DNA of 64,000 bases, taken from the NCBI RefSeq assembly GCF_008806325.1, contig NZ_WACR01000001.1, positions 62,001-126,000 on the forward strand, written 5' to 3'. Below the pieces are notes generated by a model that searched no databases, was not told where the DNA came from, and saw nothing but the letters and a program-made list of their open reading frames with translations. The first letter of the stretch is position 1, and the number at the start of each line of letters is the position of its first letter. The position numbers and the translations under genes are program-made. Source of the stretch: Salibacter halophilus. GTDB lineage: Bacteria; Bacteroidota; Bacteroidia; Flavobacteriales_G; Salibacteraceae. Below, one piece after another: positions 51,406 through 61,916 of the stretch.

Positions 51406-52275
51406 CTACATTTTATCTGAATTGATATCAAATACATTGACAATCTCTTCAATGCTTTTGTTTATAACAACCTGTAATGCTTCATCCAAATCTTTAGCAG
51501 ATTCTTTCATTTTTGGTAGAATTTCTTCCTCAAACTCATCACCTTCAACAAACGAAATTAAGTCAAGGAGCCCCATCACTCTACTTAACGGCTCTCGCAC
51601 CTGGTGAGCGTTTAACACTGACAACTGCATCAATTGCTCATTTTGGTATCGTAGCTGTTTAGTGCGTTCATCAATGACATTCTGTTGATCACTAATGATT
51701 TGATTAATCCAGTTATTCTTTTGTTTGATAATATCAACAGCTTCTTCGAGTAGTTTGTTTTTTTCTACCAGTTGCGCTTTGGTGATGAGTTCGTAATATT
51801 TCAATGTAAAAAGATCGACAACTAAACCCAGTATTTCTGTCTCTTTAGAAGAAAATTGATTGTTCTCATCAGCTATCAATGATGTTACCGCACAGTAGTC
51901 TTCGTACTGAAAATTCCAACCCCATAATACAGGATTTTGAACATCATCTCCAATTAAGGAATTAGCCTGCTCAGCATTCAAATTTTGACAAATTGGAACT
52001 CCGTTCTCTAATAAACCTTCTTCAAAATTGAGAACTTCATTTTCCCAAAATTCAGTTTCATTTTCATCTTTTAAAGGAAAGACAAAATAGTAATGGTCAG
52101 ATCCAACTACAATATGAACTCGCAGAGCATTGAAATTGAATAAATACTTGAGATACTGATCAAAAACAGAAGATAACTCATCAATATTTTTTGCCGCATT
52201 GAGTTTACGGGAAAGCTTGGAGACAGACTCATAAGCCACTCTGTAAACTGCGTTGGATGTATTGCGAAGCATCAT
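51406..52275 (-). CDS. GAF-DHp histidine-kinase-like protein without ATPase domain
   Basis: 289 residues. A GAF-like sensor domain (about 20-155) is followed by a coiled coil (about 160-205, KAQLVEKNKLLEEAVDIIKQ) and a HisKA-type dimerisation helix with the phosphoacceptor His in NAHQVREPLSRVMGLL. The protein ends about 60 residues later, before any N, G1 or G2 box, so it cannot phosphorylate itself by the usual route. It may be a phosphotransfer or phosphatase partner of the response regulator. Confidence 0.8.
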   Translation of the reverse strand: MMLRNTSNAVYRVAYESVSKLSRKLNAAKNIDELSSVFDQYLKYLFNFNALRVHIVVGSDHYYFVFPLKDENETEFWENEVLNFEEGLLENGVPICQNLNAEQANSLIGDDVQNPVLWGWNFQYEDYCAVTSLIADENNQFSSKETEILGLVVDLFTLKYYELITKAQLVEKNKLLEEAVDIIKQKNNWINQIISDQQNVIDERTKQLRYQNEQLMQLSVLNAHQVREPLSRVMGLLDLISFVEGDEFEEEILPKMKESAKDLDEALQVVINKSIEEIVNVFDINSDKM

Positions 52276-52406
52276 TATGCCTGCACCTCCATTAATTCGT
52301 TATCGATCTTAATTCCTGATATAAAAGTTTTTTTAGTGTCATCATAAATAGCTTTTACTTCCTCGGTAGCATCTTTGTATTCAACAATTTCACATCTGCT
52401 CATCAT
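52275..52406 (-). CDS. 43-residue protein, possible remnant of a CMD-family peroxidase
   Basis: A complete frame from ATG 52406 to TAA; the stop overlaps the next ATG (TAATG), so it is coupled to the kinase-like gene. CEIVEYKDATEEVKAIYDDTKKTFI resembles the N-terminal segment of carboxymuconolactone decarboxylase/alkylhydroperoxidase-like proteins (V-x-Y-x-D-A-x-P-E-V-x-x-V-Y-D-D), but the catalytic Cys-rich helix is missing. A truncated remnant or a small leader peptide. Confidence 0.45.
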   Translation of the reverse strand: MMSRCEIVEYKDATEEVKAIYDDTKKTFISGIKIDNELMEVQA

Positions 52407-52600
52407 CAATCTATTTAAATGTATCTACACTAATTTAGTTAATGCAACAATACAAACAGGGAATGTTAAAAAGTGTTTAGCTCATATTTATTTAATTTTC
52501 AAACTTTACTGAAAATAAAAAGGGATTAGTTGATAAAAAATAAATTGCATCAAACAATTTCACTACTTAGATTCGTTTAGTAAAGACAAGAAAAAGCAAT

Positions 52601-53191
52601 ATGAAATTAGACGCTGATTTTTTCGACAACATAAATTACGAACTCCAAGAGCCTAAAGCTGGAAATATCCTTATATCAGATCCATTTTTACCTGATCCAA
52701 ACTTCAGCCGAACAGTTGTACTGCTCACTGAACACAACGAAGAAGGCAGCCTTGGTTTTGTCCTCAACCGCGAGTCAGATTTCAAACTGAGCTCTATCAT
52801 AGATGACATAACCGATTTTGATGCCAACATTTATGTAGGTGGTCCGGTTGGACTCAACCAGCTCTTCTACATTCATAGAATGGGTGATGTGCTGCAAAAC
52901 AGCAAGAAAATCATCGATGGTGTTCACTGGGGCGGAGACTTTGATCAACTCAAGTTTTACATTGAAACAAAGCAGGTAAAACCGGGAGATATTCGCTTTT
53001 TTGCAGGTTACAGCGGTTGGTCTCCGGGTCAGCTCGAAGCCGAGATCAAGGAAAAAACATGGATTGTGGCTCCGATCGAAAAAGAGCAAATCATGAAAGA
53101 AAGCGAAGACTATTGGAAAGAGATTCTCTCAGGACTGGGTAATAAATTCAAGGTCATGAGTAATTTTCCTGAGGATCCGAATCTGAATTGA
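52601..53191 (+). CDS. yqgE: YqgE/AlgH family protein
   Basis: 196 residues. GNILISDPFLPDPNFSRTVVLL, GSLGFVLNRES, YVGGPV and FFAGYSGWSPGQLEAEI are the family blocks. The role is not defined biochemically. Its end overlaps the convergent aminotransferase gene by 38 bp. Confidence 0.92.
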   Translation: MKLDADFFDNINYELQEPKAGNILISDPFLPDPNFSRTVVLLTEHNEEGSLGFVLNRESDFKLSSIIDDITDFDANIYVGGPVGLNQLFYIHRMGDVLQNSKKIIDGVHWGGDFDQLKFYIETKQVKPGDIRFFAGYSGWSPGQLEAEIKEKTWIVAPIEKEQIMKESEDYWKEILSGLGNKFKVMSNFPEDPNLN

Positions 53192-54041
53192 TTCGTTCCA
53201 CTTCGGCATCAGCAAACTGGTTTAGATAGTCAACAAGCTGGCACGAAAACTTGTTAAAGAAGCGCTTGTTTCTATAAGCTAACGCCCAGCGAATTCCCGA
53301 ACTGCAATTTGTGAAAAACACCTCATCAGCCATATTCAGTGTTTCGGGATGGATAGGTGACTGAATTACTTCTACCCCGCCTTTTTGAGCAATTTCGATT
53401 ACCTGTTTTCTCATGACTCCGGGTACACAACCCTGCGTCACACCTGGTGTAATCAATTTCTTTTTCATGAGTACAAACACATTGCTGCTCGTACCTTCGC
53501 ATACGTGACCAGATTCATTCACGATAATTGCCTCATCAAGACCTTTCAACCGCTTGTAATTAGAAGCCATCACGTAAAACAAAGCATTGCTAGATTTTAA
53601 GCTTCCAAGTTGTGTGATCGGTTTTAAATGTTCAGTGTAAACATCAACTCTTAGCCCTTTTTGATTTAAAGAAAAACTACCCTGAGCTTCATCAATTGAA
53701 ATGACAACATCGGTTTCATTTGTAACCGGAGTGTACCTGCCGCCATCTTTGCGAAAAAGAGCCAATCGAACAACAGCATCTTTGAGTCTGGATCGTTGCA
53801 TCAGTTTTTTGGCCTCATCATAAAGCCATGATGAGTTGAGGAATTGCGGAATCTTCAGTCCAATCATTTCAGCTCCCTTTTCAAGTCGCCTCAAGTGATC
53901 ATTGAGAAAAAGTAGCGTGTAATCATGAGCTTTGATCGTTTCAAACAGACCATCACCATAGCGAAAAGCGCGGTTTTTAACGGTCAGAACCGGCTTATCC
54001 TCCATCATTAACTCTCCGTTGAAGCTTATATATTTACTCAT
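53154..54041 (-). CDS. Class IV PLP-dependent aminotransferase
   Basis: 295 residues. RYGDGLFETIKAH is the opening signature, the PLP Lys is in ITQLGSLKSSNAL, and VNESGHVCEGTSSNVFV is the active-site Glu block. Length and motifs fit 4-amino-4-deoxychorismate lyase, branched-chain or D-amino-acid aminotransferases; motifs do not separate these. Its start overlaps the HAD phosphatase gene by 4 bp. Confidence 0.88.
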   Translation of the reverse strand: MSKYISFNGELMMEDKPVLTVKNRAFRYGDGLFETIKAHDYTLLFLNDHLRRLEKGAEMIGLKIPQFLNSSWLYDEAKKLMQRSRLKDAVVRLALFRKDGGRYTPVTNETDVVISIDEAQGSFSLNQKGLRVDVYTEHLKPITQLGSLKSSNALFYVMASNYKRLKGLDEAIIVNESGHVCEGTSSNVFVLMKKKLITPGVTQGCVPGVMRKQVIEIAQKGGVEVIQSPIHPETLNMADEVFFTNCSSGIRWALAYRNKRFFNKFSCQLVDYLNQFADAEVERINSDSDPQENYS

Positions 54042-54523
54042 GAAAGGTGATCTAAAATAAACGAAATTGAAGAATTCGACTCAATTTTAAAACATTTCAC
54101 TCCCACTTTGCTCGCTGCTTCACAATCGCGATCGCTGTCGCCAATCATGAATGACCTTGATGGGTCTATGTTGTGCAAATAAATAGCTTTCTCTAAAAGT
54201 ATCGAATCCGGTTTTCTATCCAGCGACTTGCTCACGATATCGTGGTTGGGCGAATAGAAAAACGCATCGATCTCTACACCCTGCTCACTCATTTGGTTCT
54301 GAAAGTAATCGTGAACCTTTTTGACATCATCGTGACCGTAAAGACCCTTTGCAATTCCGCCCTGATTCGTGATAACAATAAGCTTATAACCGAGCTCCTG
54401 AGCTTTTTTGAGAGTTTCACCTACACTGGGCAAAATATCAAAATCTTCAACCCGAAATGTGTATTCGCCACGCTCGCGGTTGAGCACACCGTCACGATCT
54501 AAAAAAAGCGCTTTGTTACTCAT
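54038..54523 (-). CDS. GmhB/HisB-like HAD phosphatase
   Basis: 161 residues. LFLDRDGVLNRERG is HAD motif I of the histidinol/heptose bisphosphatase subgroup, VITNQGGIAKG motif II, and FMIGDSDRDCEAA motif IV. True GmhB enzymes have a zinc loop with C-x-H ... C-x-C before RKP; here the loop reads YSPNHDIVSKSLDRKPD with no Cys, so the metal is lost. Probably a heptose or sugar phosphatase with altered loop. It is between the aminotransferase and rhomboid genes in a coupled operon. Confidence 0.82.
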   Translation of the reverse strand: MSNKALFLDRDGVLNRERGEYTFRVEDFDILPSVGETLKKAQELGYKLIVITNQGGIAKGLYGHDDVKKVHDYFQNQMSEQGVEIDAFFYSPNHDIVSKSLDRKPDSILLEKAIYLHNIDPSRSFMIGDSDRDCEAASKVGVKCFKIESNSSISFILDHLS

Positions 54524-55146
54524 TAAAATAATCCGCTTACAGTATTCACAATTTGATTGACAAAATCCATCGCCAGGACTGGCTTGAATAGAATTGTAAC
54601 AACTGCTCCGTAAACTGCTCCCCAGTAGTGAGCGTCATGAGCTATATTGTCCTGTGAGTTTTCCATCCTGTTTTCGTACCACAAGTATAGAATTCCCACG
54701 AGAAAAGCCGGAATTGGAATAATGAAAAACAAGTACAATAAGTTCACCGGATGCATGATAATATAGCTGAAAAGGACAGATGCTACTGCTCCACTCGCGC
54801 CAACTGCTGCGTAGTTGTAATCATCGCGGTGTTTTTTGAGTGCTGGTAATGAAGCTACTAAAACTCCACCCAAATACAACACGATATAATACAGCGTCCC
54901 TTTAGCTCCGAACATCGCAGCGAAGTTTCTTTCAACTACTCCTCCAAACTGCCAAAAGACAAACATATTGATGAACAAGTGGGCCCAACTTCCGTGGATA
55001 AAGGCATGAGTAATAAGTCGGTACTGTTCTTTTGCGTGAACAACATGATAAGCACTGAACTTCCACTTCTCGAATTTTGAGAAGTCATTGAAAGCTGCCA
55101 AACTCATAATAACACATGCTGCAATGATGACATAGGTTACAATCAT
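54523..55146 (-). CDS. Rhomboid-family intramembrane protease
   Basis: 207 residues with six membrane helices. HGSWAHLFINMFVFW is the conserved H-x-x-x-N loop, GASGAVASVLF contains the catalytic Ser, and HDAHYWGAVYG the catalytic His. Complete for the bacterial short form. It would cleave membrane proteins within the lipid bilayer. The stop shares its base with the next start. Confidence 0.92.
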   Translation of the reverse strand: MIVTYVIIAACVIMSLAAFNDFSKFEKWKFSAYHVVHAKEQYRLITHAFIHGSWAHLFINMFVFWQFGGVVERNFAAMFGAKGTLYYIVLYLGGVLVASLPALKKHRDDYNYAAVGASGAVASVLFSYIIMHPVNLLYLFFIIPIPAFLVGILYLWYENRMENSQDNIAHDAHYWGAVYGAVVTILFKPVLAMDFVNQIVNTVSGLF

Positions 55147-55230
55147 AGAGGCAAAGTTGAGTAAAAAAAAGGTACTGGTGAAGTGTGAACCATTTCGAAT
55201 AACATAGATTTATCAAGTCGAAAGCATTCC

Positions 55231-55238
55231 TATTTTTG
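55231..55238 (+). promoter_or_regulatory. Putative -7 element
   Basis: TATTTTTG fits TAnnTTTG, 47 bp before the ATG of the secreted protein at 55285. No clear -33 TTG. Confidence 0.4.
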
Positions 55239-55284
55239 TTATCAATACATTTTCAAGCTACTTTAGCTTACAATTCAACTTAGG

Positions 55285-56106
55285 ATGGTAAAGTCAGTAA
55301 TACCTGTATTAGTGTTTTTGTTCCTATTGCCAGTAGTAACCTTTTCACAATCCATCTCTAACTCATCAAAGTATCAAGGAACAAATCCAATATTAGAAGA
55401 TTCGGTTTATTCTTTTATGAGTATTGGATATTTAGGCTCTTTCAGACTGGGAAAACAGGGAGAAATGGGTCTTAAAAACACACAAAGTATACATATTGGT
55501 TTAAATCTATTTTATAAGCGCTTTTCTTTTTCTGTTCATGATAATATTTCATTTGGGATAATTGATAGAGAAGGATTTAGAAAATATGTCAATTCAGAGT
55601 TTTCAGGGGTAGTAATTGATGAAAAAGCAATTTACTCAATTGATAAACTCAAAGGAAATAGTTTTATGCTTGGAAATAAATTCGCTGCTGATGGTGGTTA
55701 CGCTTTTTTAGCATCAAAGAAGCAGCGGTTTGATTATTTGATTGGACTTAGTATTCACTTTAGCTTTTTCAGAATAAATGCTGATGAGGGATTTGAAGTC
55801 ACTTATTCTGACGGAACTAAATCAAGTAACTTAACATTCACCTCCAGACCAAACTTTGTTGTCAACACTGAATTATATACAGGTCTAGCTTATACTCGAT
55901 TCATCAATAAAAAAATAAGTTTCTCGAGTAGTTTAAAGATAGGTGGTGTTCAGTCCATCTGGTTTAATTATGCTTCTATTTCAAAGGAAAACGGAACGAA
56001 TGGAATGGAGTATGAAACTGAAAAATACTTCTTTCAAACACTTTCAAACCAGGCACAAGTCTCTCAAAAAGTAGCAGTATTATTGAATATAGACGAATTC
56101 TTTTAG
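55285..56106 (+). CDS. Secreted beta-rich protein, paralog 1
   Basis: 273 residues with signal peptide ending PVVTFSQ. The body is a series of amphipathic strands (YSFMSIGYLGSFRLG, FKLV-like segments, VNTELYTGLAYTRFINKKISFSSSLKIG), typical of a small beta-barrel. The last strands lack the usual C-terminal aromatic. Paralog 2 follows 38 bp later. Function unknown. Confidence 0.65.
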   Translation: MVKSVIPVLVFLFLLPVVTFSQSISNSSKYQGTNPILEDSVYSFMSIGYLGSFRLGKQGEMGLKNTQSIHIGLNLFYKRFSFSVHDNISFGIIDREGFRKYVNSEFSGVVIDEKAIYSIDKLKGNSFMLGNKFAADGGYAFLASKKQRFDYLIGLSIHFSFFRINADEGFEVTYSDGTKSSNLTFTSRPNFVVNTELYTGLAYTRFINKKISFSSSLKIGGVQSIWFNYASISKENGTNGMEYETEKYFFQTLSNQAQVSQKVAVLLNIDEFF

Positions 56107-56144
56107 ACTTGAACTATGACTGCCTCAATAAAAATAACCCATAT

Positions 56145-56939
56145 ATGCACAGATCACTTCTAACATTTTTTATTTCCTCCTTATTGTCGCTGTATTCATT
56201 TCAATCAAATGCCCAACAGAACTCAACTCAATTTATGGATAAATACAATTCTGTTGTTGGGGTCGGTTACATGGGTGCATTCAATTTGGGTTCATCAAAT
56301 AATATGAAAATCAGGTTGAGTAATGGTTTTGCTTTCAATTACATTTTCTCTGGAGAAAAATACATTTTCAATGTCTACGAATCGTTACAGTTTGGCTCAA
56401 TTGATGAAAACGGATACCAAAATGAACTTAGAGAATCATTCTCAGGAACTAACTTAGGTAACAAAACAATCTATACTTTATCTGACTTCGATATGAGCAA
56501 CAGCTTCGTACAATCAATGACTGGCGCTGATATTGGGTTTAAATTGGTAGAATCGCAAAAAACACGGCTCGACATTCTCCTGGGAGCCAAATTTTATTTT
56601 TTCTTTCCTGTATTTGGTGAATCAGAATTAACAGTTACTTATGAAGATGGATCGAGCTCAAGAGCTAAATTACACACGTTGATGAACTTCAATTTAACAG
56701 GTGAAATTTACACTGGTCTTCGATACGTGAAGTTTTTCAACGATGTAATTGGTTTTTCAAGTTGTCTTAGATTGGGTATGAATTACTCTTTTTGGGTTCA
56801 CAATCCATCGATAACTGATACAGAACAAAATCAGTTCTCTTATGACAAAACAACTGGTTACAAACTTTTCACAAACACTTCCTCTCAGGTAATGCTATCT
56901 CCCGGACTTGGTCTTGTTATTAATATCAGTAACATTTAA
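56145..56939 (+). CDS. Secreted beta-rich protein, paralog 2
   Basis: 264 residues from ATG 56145, which opens a signal peptide (LLTFFISSLLSLYSFQSNAQ); an upstream ATG at 56109 would add 12 residues. It shares the order of paralog 1: VVGVGYMGAFNLG, FAFNYIFSGEKYIFNVYESLQFG, LTVTYEDGSSS, LTGEIYTGLRYVKFFNDVIGFSSCLRLG. The pair are diverged tandem duplicates. Outer-membrane location is probable. Confidence 0.65.
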   Translation: MHRSLLTFFISSLLSLYSFQSNAQQNSTQFMDKYNSVVGVGYMGAFNLGSSNNMKIRLSNGFAFNYIFSGEKYIFNVYESLQFGSIDENGYQNELRESFSGTNLGNKTIYTLSDFDMSNSFVQSMTGADIGFKLVESQKTRLDILLGAKFYFFFPVFGESELTVTYEDGSSSRAKLHTLMNFNLTGEIYTGLRYVKFFNDVIGFSSCLRLGMNYSFWVHNPSITDTEQNQFSYDKTTGYKLFTNTSSQVMLSPGLGLVINISNI

Positions 56940-57006
56940 ACTGAGTACTGTTTATAATAGAACATGAAACTAATTTCTATATCTGTAGTTTGAATAACTT
57001 TGTAGC

Positions 57007-57315
57007 ATGATACAAAGAGTTTGGTCATCGATTCCATCGTGGTTGAAAAACCGCTATTCATTCACCATTTTAGTTTTTTTGGTGTGGATGTTATTCTTTG
57101 ATCAAAATGATATTATCAGTCAAATCGAGTTGAAGCAACAGCTCAACAGCGTTGAAAACAAACGCGAATACTACAAAACACAAATCAAGGAAACTCGCTC
57201 AGATCTCGAAAACCTGCTCAATGATAACGAGAAACTGGAACGTTTTGCTCGCGAACGCTACCTCATGAAAAAGCCAAATGAGGAAATCTTTGTCATTGTC
57301 GATGAAGAAAAGTGA
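57007..57315 (+). CDS. FtsB/DivIC-like septum protein
   Basis: 102 residues: a short cytoplasmic N-terminus, one membrane helix (YSFTILVFLVWMLFF), a coiled coil (about 38-75) and a C-terminal EKLERFARERYLMKKPNEEIFVI that is the FtsB/DivIC signature. It probably links the divisome. The gene precedes mutA as in other Bacteroidota. A TAACTTTG element (56995-57002) lies 5 bp before the ATG, so the transcript could be leaderless. Confidence 0.88.
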   Translation: MIQRVWSSIPSWLKNRYSFTILVFLVWMLFFDQNDIISQIELKQQLNSVENKREYYKTQIKETRSDLENLLNDNEKLERFARERYLMKKPNEEIFVIVDEEK

Positions 57316-57464
57316 TTTATCACGCCACACTAATGTTTAAGCTCCATTTCTTTTAAGATTACTCGAAACTCATCATCTTGATCACGATACTGAGTGAAAA
57401 AGGTTTTACATGACTCCTTTCATCAGTGTTTTTCTTAATTTCGTTTTCACAATTAAACAAACAT

Positions 57465-58901
57465 ATGAGCGAAACTCTCAGTTACGATTTTAAGGATGTT
57501 TCCTTTGATGAATGGGAAGCCAAAATCCTCAAAGATCTCAAAGGAAAAGATCTTTCAACAATAACAACTCAAACACTCGATGGAATCACCGTTCAACCTC
57601 ATTTCAATCGCGAAAAGGTTGCAGACAACAAAGGTGTTCCCGGTAAACCGCATTATTCAAGAGGAGCCAAAATTGACACCAATGACTGGTTCATCACTGA
57701 GATCATCGAGGGATCTGACCAAAAAAAACTCAATGAAGCTGCTCTTAAAGCACTTCTAAATGGAAGTAATGCGCTTCAAATCAAAACACAGTTTGAATCA
57801 CTTGACGGATTGCTCAACGATATTCAACTCCCTTACATTTCTGTATCGTTTGAAAATGAACAATCACTTTCAAAAAATATAGGTGCTCTCGAAAGCTTTG
57901 TGAAACAACACAAATTTACCTCAAATGAAATTAAAGGTTGCTACGGTGCAGATCCTATTGGAAAAGCCATTTTAAAAGGCTCCAATATCAACTACGAAAA
58001 TGTTTTTGAGCTCATCGCCAGGCATCATGAAAATCTGCCCCGCTACAGATTTCTCAATATCAATGCTCAGCATTATCACAATGCAGGAGCTTCACAAGCC
58101 CAGGAATTAGCTTATGCGTTGAGTCACGGACACGAGTATCTGGTAAAGGCACTCGAAGCCGGTATTCCGATTGACGAAATCACAGCCCGCTTGCAATTTA
58201 CGCTTGCTGCTGGTACAGAATACTTTACCGAAATCGCAAAATTCAAGGCTTTCAGAACACTTTGGAGCAAAATCGTAGCCGAATATAAACCGGAACACGA
58301 CTGCTCACATTCTACTTATGTTGTGGGGCAAACATCAGCCTGGCAAACCACTATTGCCGATGAGTACAACAATATGCTCAGAGCCACAATCCAGTCAATG
58401 GCCGCTGCAAATGGTGGAGCTGATGAAATAACGGTACTCCCGTTCAATTATGCTTATGATGATCCAACTCCGTTCTCGCGCAGAATTGCACGAAACGTCA
58501 ATCTCATCCTGCAGGAAGAATCTCACTTTGATAAAATTCTCGATGCTGCTGGTGGCTCTTATTACATCGATTACCTCACTGATCAACTCGCTCAAAAAGC
58601 CTGGAGGATTTTCCAGGACGTTGAGTCACTTGGTGGATTTGAAGAGGCACTGAAAAAGAATTTCGTTCAGAACCAAATCGAACAGATGGCTCAAAAGCAA
58701 CATCAGCAATTCAATGACGGTGAAAGGGTTTTAGTTGGCGTAAACAAGTTTGCTAAGGAAGATGAGGATCTGACCGAAAAGATCAAAAAAGAAGCTCGTG
58801 GTCAGAGCCAAACCAAACCGACTGATTTTATGCCCATCAAGCCATCACGACTCGCAGCGGAGTTTGAACTCAAAAAAGCGGAGGAAAAAAGCAATGCGTA
58901 A
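57465..58901 (+). CDS. mutA: Methylmalonyl-CoA mutase small subunit
   Basis: 478 residues from ATG 57465 (MSETLSYDF); an upstream frame adds 13 hydrophobic residues that do not match the family. Motifs [22 protein letters not shown] and [16 protein letters not shown] are the mutase barrel. It lacks the C-terminal cobalamin domain, as expected for the small subunit. With MutB it interconverts methylmalonyl- and succinyl-CoA. The end overlaps mutB by 8 bp. Confidence 0.92.
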   Translation: MSETLSYDFKDVSFDEWEAKILKDLKGKDLSTITTQTLDGITVQPHFNREKVADNKGVPGKPHYSRGAKIDTNDWFITEIIEGSDQKKLNEAALKALLNGSNALQIKTQFESLDGLLNDIQLPYISVSFENEQSLSKNIGALESFVKQHKFTSNEIKGCYGADPIGKAILKGSNINYENVFELIARHHENLPRYRFLNINAQHYHNAGASQAQELAYALSHGHEYLVKALEAGIPIDEITARLQFTLAAGTEYFTEIAKFKAFRTLWSKIVAEYKPEHDCSHSTYVVGQTSAWQTTIADEYNNMLRATIQSMAAANGGADEITVLPFNYAYDDPTPFSRRIARNVNLILQEESHFDKILDAAGGSYYIDYLTDQLAQKAWRIFQDVESLGGFEEALKKNFVQNQIEQMAQKQHQQFNDGERVLVGVNKFAKEDEDLTEKIKKEARGQSQTKPTDFMPIKPSRLAAEFELKKAEEKSNA

Positions 58902-61050
58902 AGACTTTAGCAAAATAGCATACTCACAGGATAATACAGACCAAAAACTTGCCGATTGGGAAAAGGAAAAAGGATTCAAAGCAGATCTTTCAACGCCTGA
59001 AAAAATCGCTCTGAAAAAAGTTTACGGTCCTAAAGATGCTGAAAAACTCAACCATTTAGGTTCTGTTGCCGGTATTCCTCCCTATTTGCGCGGACCTTAC
59101 AGCACGATGTATGCTAGTCGCCCGTGGACAATCAGGCAATACGCAGGATTCAGCACCGCTGAAGAATCAAATGCATTTTACCGCAGAAACCTCGCTGCCG
59201 GTCAAAAGGGACTGTCAGTTGCTTTTGACCTCGCTACTCACCGCGGTTATGACAGTGACCACGAACGCGTAGTAGGCGATGTAGGAAAAGCCGGTGTAGC
59301 CATTGACTCGGTTGAGGATATGAAAGTTCTCTTCGATCAAATTCCGCTCGATAAAATGTCGGTTTCCATGACCATGAACGGAGCAGTAATTCCGGTTATG
59401 GCCTTTTACATCGTAGCAGCCGAAGAACAGGGCGTTGAACCAAAAGCACTTTCTGGGACTATCCAAAATGATATTCTCAAAGAGTTCATGGTGCGCAATA
59501 CTTACATCTACCCGCCAAAACCATCGATGAAAATCATTTCAGACATTTTTGAGTACACCTCTCAAAAGATGCCGCGTTTCAACTCCATTAGTATCAGCGG
59601 CTACCATATGCACGAAGCAGGTGCTACAGCTGATATCGAACTGGCTTACACTTTGGCTGATGGATTGCAGTATGTGAGAACCGGAATTGAAGCCGGACTC
59701 AAAATTGACGACTTCGCCCCTCGCCTCTCTTTCTTTTGGGCAATAGGGATGAATCACTATATGGAAATCGCTAAAATGCGTGCCGGTAGACTGCTTTGGG
59801 CTAAAATGATAAAGGAGTTCAATCCTGAGAATGAAAAGTCAATGTCACTCAGAACCCATTGTCAAACATCGGGTTACAGCCTTACCGAGCAAGATCCTTT
59901 CAACAATGTGGCGCGTACCTGTATTGAAGCGATGGCCGCTGCGTTTGGCGGAACTCAGTCGCTTCACACCAATGCGCTGGATGAAGCCATCGCACTACCA
60001 ACAGATTTCAGCGCGAGAATTGCGCGCAATACTCAGCTCATTTTACAAAACGAAACGGGCATAACGAATGTCGTTGATCCGTGGGGCGGTTCTTATTACG
60101 TGGAAAAACTCACTCAGGAAATTGCAGACAGAGCCTGGGAACACATCCAGGAAGTTGAAAAACTGGGCGGAATGACCAAAGCAATTGAGAGTGGCGTCCC
60201 AAAAATGAGGATCGAGGAAGCTGCTGCCAGAAAGCAGGCTCGCATCGACTCAGGTAGAGATGTCATCGTTGGGGTCAACCGTTTTGAGACTGAAGACGAC
60301 ATGGATATCGACATCCTTGAAGTCGATAATACTAAAGTGCGCAATCAACAGTTTGAAAGACTCAAAGAGTTGCGCGAAAAACGCGACCAGGAAAAGGTTG
60401 ATAAGGCTCTGAAAAACCTCGAAGAAGCAGCTAAAAGTGGCAAAGAAAACTTACTCGAACTCTCTGTAGAAGCAGCTCGCCACAGAGCAACGTTAGGCGA
60501 AATATCGCTCGCTATGGAAAAAGCATTTGGCCGTTATACAGCAAACGTAAAATCAATTTCAGGCGTGTATTCATCAGAAGCAAAATCAGATAAAGAATTC
60601 GAGAAAGCGTGCAATTTGGCAGATAAATTTGCTAAAGTTGAAGGAAGAAGACCTCGAATCATGGTTGCAAAAATGGGACAAGACGGTCACGATCGCGGAG
60701 CAAAAGTGATTGCAACGAGCTTTGCCGATATCGGTTTTGACGTTGATATTGGCCCGTTATTCCAAACGCCAAAAGAAGCAGCTAAGCAAGCTGTTGAAAA
60801 TGACGTTCACATATTGGGTGTTTCTTCGTTAGCTGCAGGACACAAAACACTTGTCCCTGAAGTTATGCAGGCACTAAAAGAATTAGGCCGCGAGGATATC
60901 ATGGTCATTGTTGGTGGTGTCATTCCGCAACGCGATTACGACTTTCTCTACGACCAGGGAGTGATTGGCGTTTTTGGACCCGGGACTAAAATATCAAAAG
61001 CCGCTATCGACATCCTCAATATTTTGATTGAAACTGTACCCGAATCATGA
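58894..61050 (+). CDS. mutB: Methylmalonyl-CoA mutase large subunit
   Basis: 718 residues from ATG 58894 overlapping mutA. The barrel domain has [30 protein letters not shown] and [16 protein letters not shown]. The C-terminal B12 domain contains [13 protein letters not shown], whose DGHDRG provides the His axial ligand, and [14 protein letters not shown]. It needs adenosylcobalamin. Used for propionate or branched-chain catabolism. Confidence 0.96.
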   Translation: MRKDFSKIAYSQDNTDQKLADWEKEKGFKADLSTPEKIALKKVYGPKDAEKLNHLGSVAGIPPYLRGPYSTMYASRPWTIRQYAGFSTAEESNAFYRRNLAAGQKGLSVAFDLATHRGYDSDHERVVGDVGKAGVAIDSVEDMKVLFDQIPLDKMSVSMTMNGAVIPVMAFYIVAAEEQGVEPKALSGTIQNDILKEFMVRNTYIYPPKPSMKIISDIFEYTSQKMPRFNSISISGYHMHEAGATADIELAYTLADGLQYVRTGIEAGLKIDDFAPRLSFFWAIGMNHYMEIAKMRAGRLLWAKMIKEFNPENEKSMSLRTHCQTSGYSLTEQDPFNNVARTCIEAMAAAFGGTQSLHTNALDEAIALPTDFSARIARNTQLILQNETGITNVVDPWGGSYYVEKLTQEIADRAWEHIQEVEKLGGMTKAIESGVPKMRIEEAAARKQARIDSGRDVIVGVNRFETEDDMDIDILEVDNTKVRNQQFERLKELREKRDQEKVDKALKNLEEAAKSGKENLLELSVEAARHRATLGEISLAMEKAFGRYTANVKSISGVYSSEAKSDKEFEKACNLADKFAKVEGRRPRIMVAKMGQDGHDRGAKVIATSFADIGFDVDIGPLFQTPKEAAKQAVENDVHILGVSSLAAGHKTLVPEVMQALKELGREDIMVIVGGVIPQRDYDFLYDQGVIGVFGPGTKISKAAIDILNILIETVPES

Positions 61051-61916
61051 ATGAAGTCATAAACTTTTTACACCAATACCAAACAGTAATAACTGTAATT
61101 GTTATAGCCGTTGTTGCTATTCTCTTTGATCGGTTATTGAGGCTGAGCATGAATAAATTCTTTGGTGACTCATCGAGAGCTCTTAGAGCCGATTTCACCA
61201 AATACATCCTGCTCAAAAATGCGGTTAGCTTTATCATTTTCATGGTAGCAACAGGGTTAATTGTTTATAACGTTCCCTCGTTGCGGAAAATAAGCCTCAC
61301 ACTTTTTGCCGGTGCCGGTATTTTTGCAGCCATTATAGGTTTTGCTTCTCAACAGGCTTTTTCAAATATCATAAGCGGTATTTTTATCGTCATCTTTAAA
61401 CCGTTTCGAGTTGGAGATGTCGTTAATATTGGCCCTGACAGGAGTGGTATTATTGAAGATATCACCCTTAGGCACACGGTCATCAGAAGCTGGCAAAACC
61501 GCAGAATTATCATTCCCAACTCGATCATTAGTGCTGAAACTATTGTGAATAGTTCTATCCTTGAAGAGTTGACTTGTGAGCATGCTGAAATCGGAATAAG
61601 TTATTATTCTGATATTGAAACTGCCTGCTCTACAATCGAGAAACTGGTTGCTGAACTACCTAACTACATTGACGCGAGAACTGATGAAGAAAAGAAGGAA
61701 GGAGATCCACTGGTCAGAACCAGAGTCATACGATACGATGACTCAGCCATCATTATCAGAGCCTATCTTTGGGCAAATGACCCTGTTGCTGCTTTCATTC
61801 TCAAGACTGAATACTACCGTGCAATCAAGAAAAGGTTTGATGAAGTTGGTGTTGAAATTCCATTCCCACATCGCACAATTGTGATGAAAGAACCAAAAGC
61901 TGATGAGAAAAAGTAG
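61047..61916 (+). CDS. MscS-family mechanosensitive channel
   Basis: 289 residues, start overlapping the mutB stop (ATGA). Three membrane helices (about 9-28, 46-70 and 77-107), the pore helix [21 protein letters not shown], then the beta domain [13 protein letters not shown] and [14 protein letters not shown]. The length matches the short MscS type. It protects against osmotic downshock, consistent with the betaine genes of the window. Confidence 0.92.
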   Translation: MNEVINFLHQYQTVITVIVIAVVAILFDRLLRLSMNKFFGDSSRALRADFTKYILLKNAVSFIIFMVATGLIVYNVPSLRKISLTLFAGAGIFAAIIGFASQQAFSNIISGIFIVIFKPFRVGDVVNIGPDRSGIIEDITLRHTVIRSWQNRRIIIPNSIISAETIVNSSILEELTCEHAEIGISYYSDIETACSTIEKLVAELPNYIDARTDEEKKEGDPLVRTRVIRYDDSAIIIRAYLWANDPVAAFILKTEYYRAIKKRFDEVGVEIPFPHRTIVMKEPKADEKK

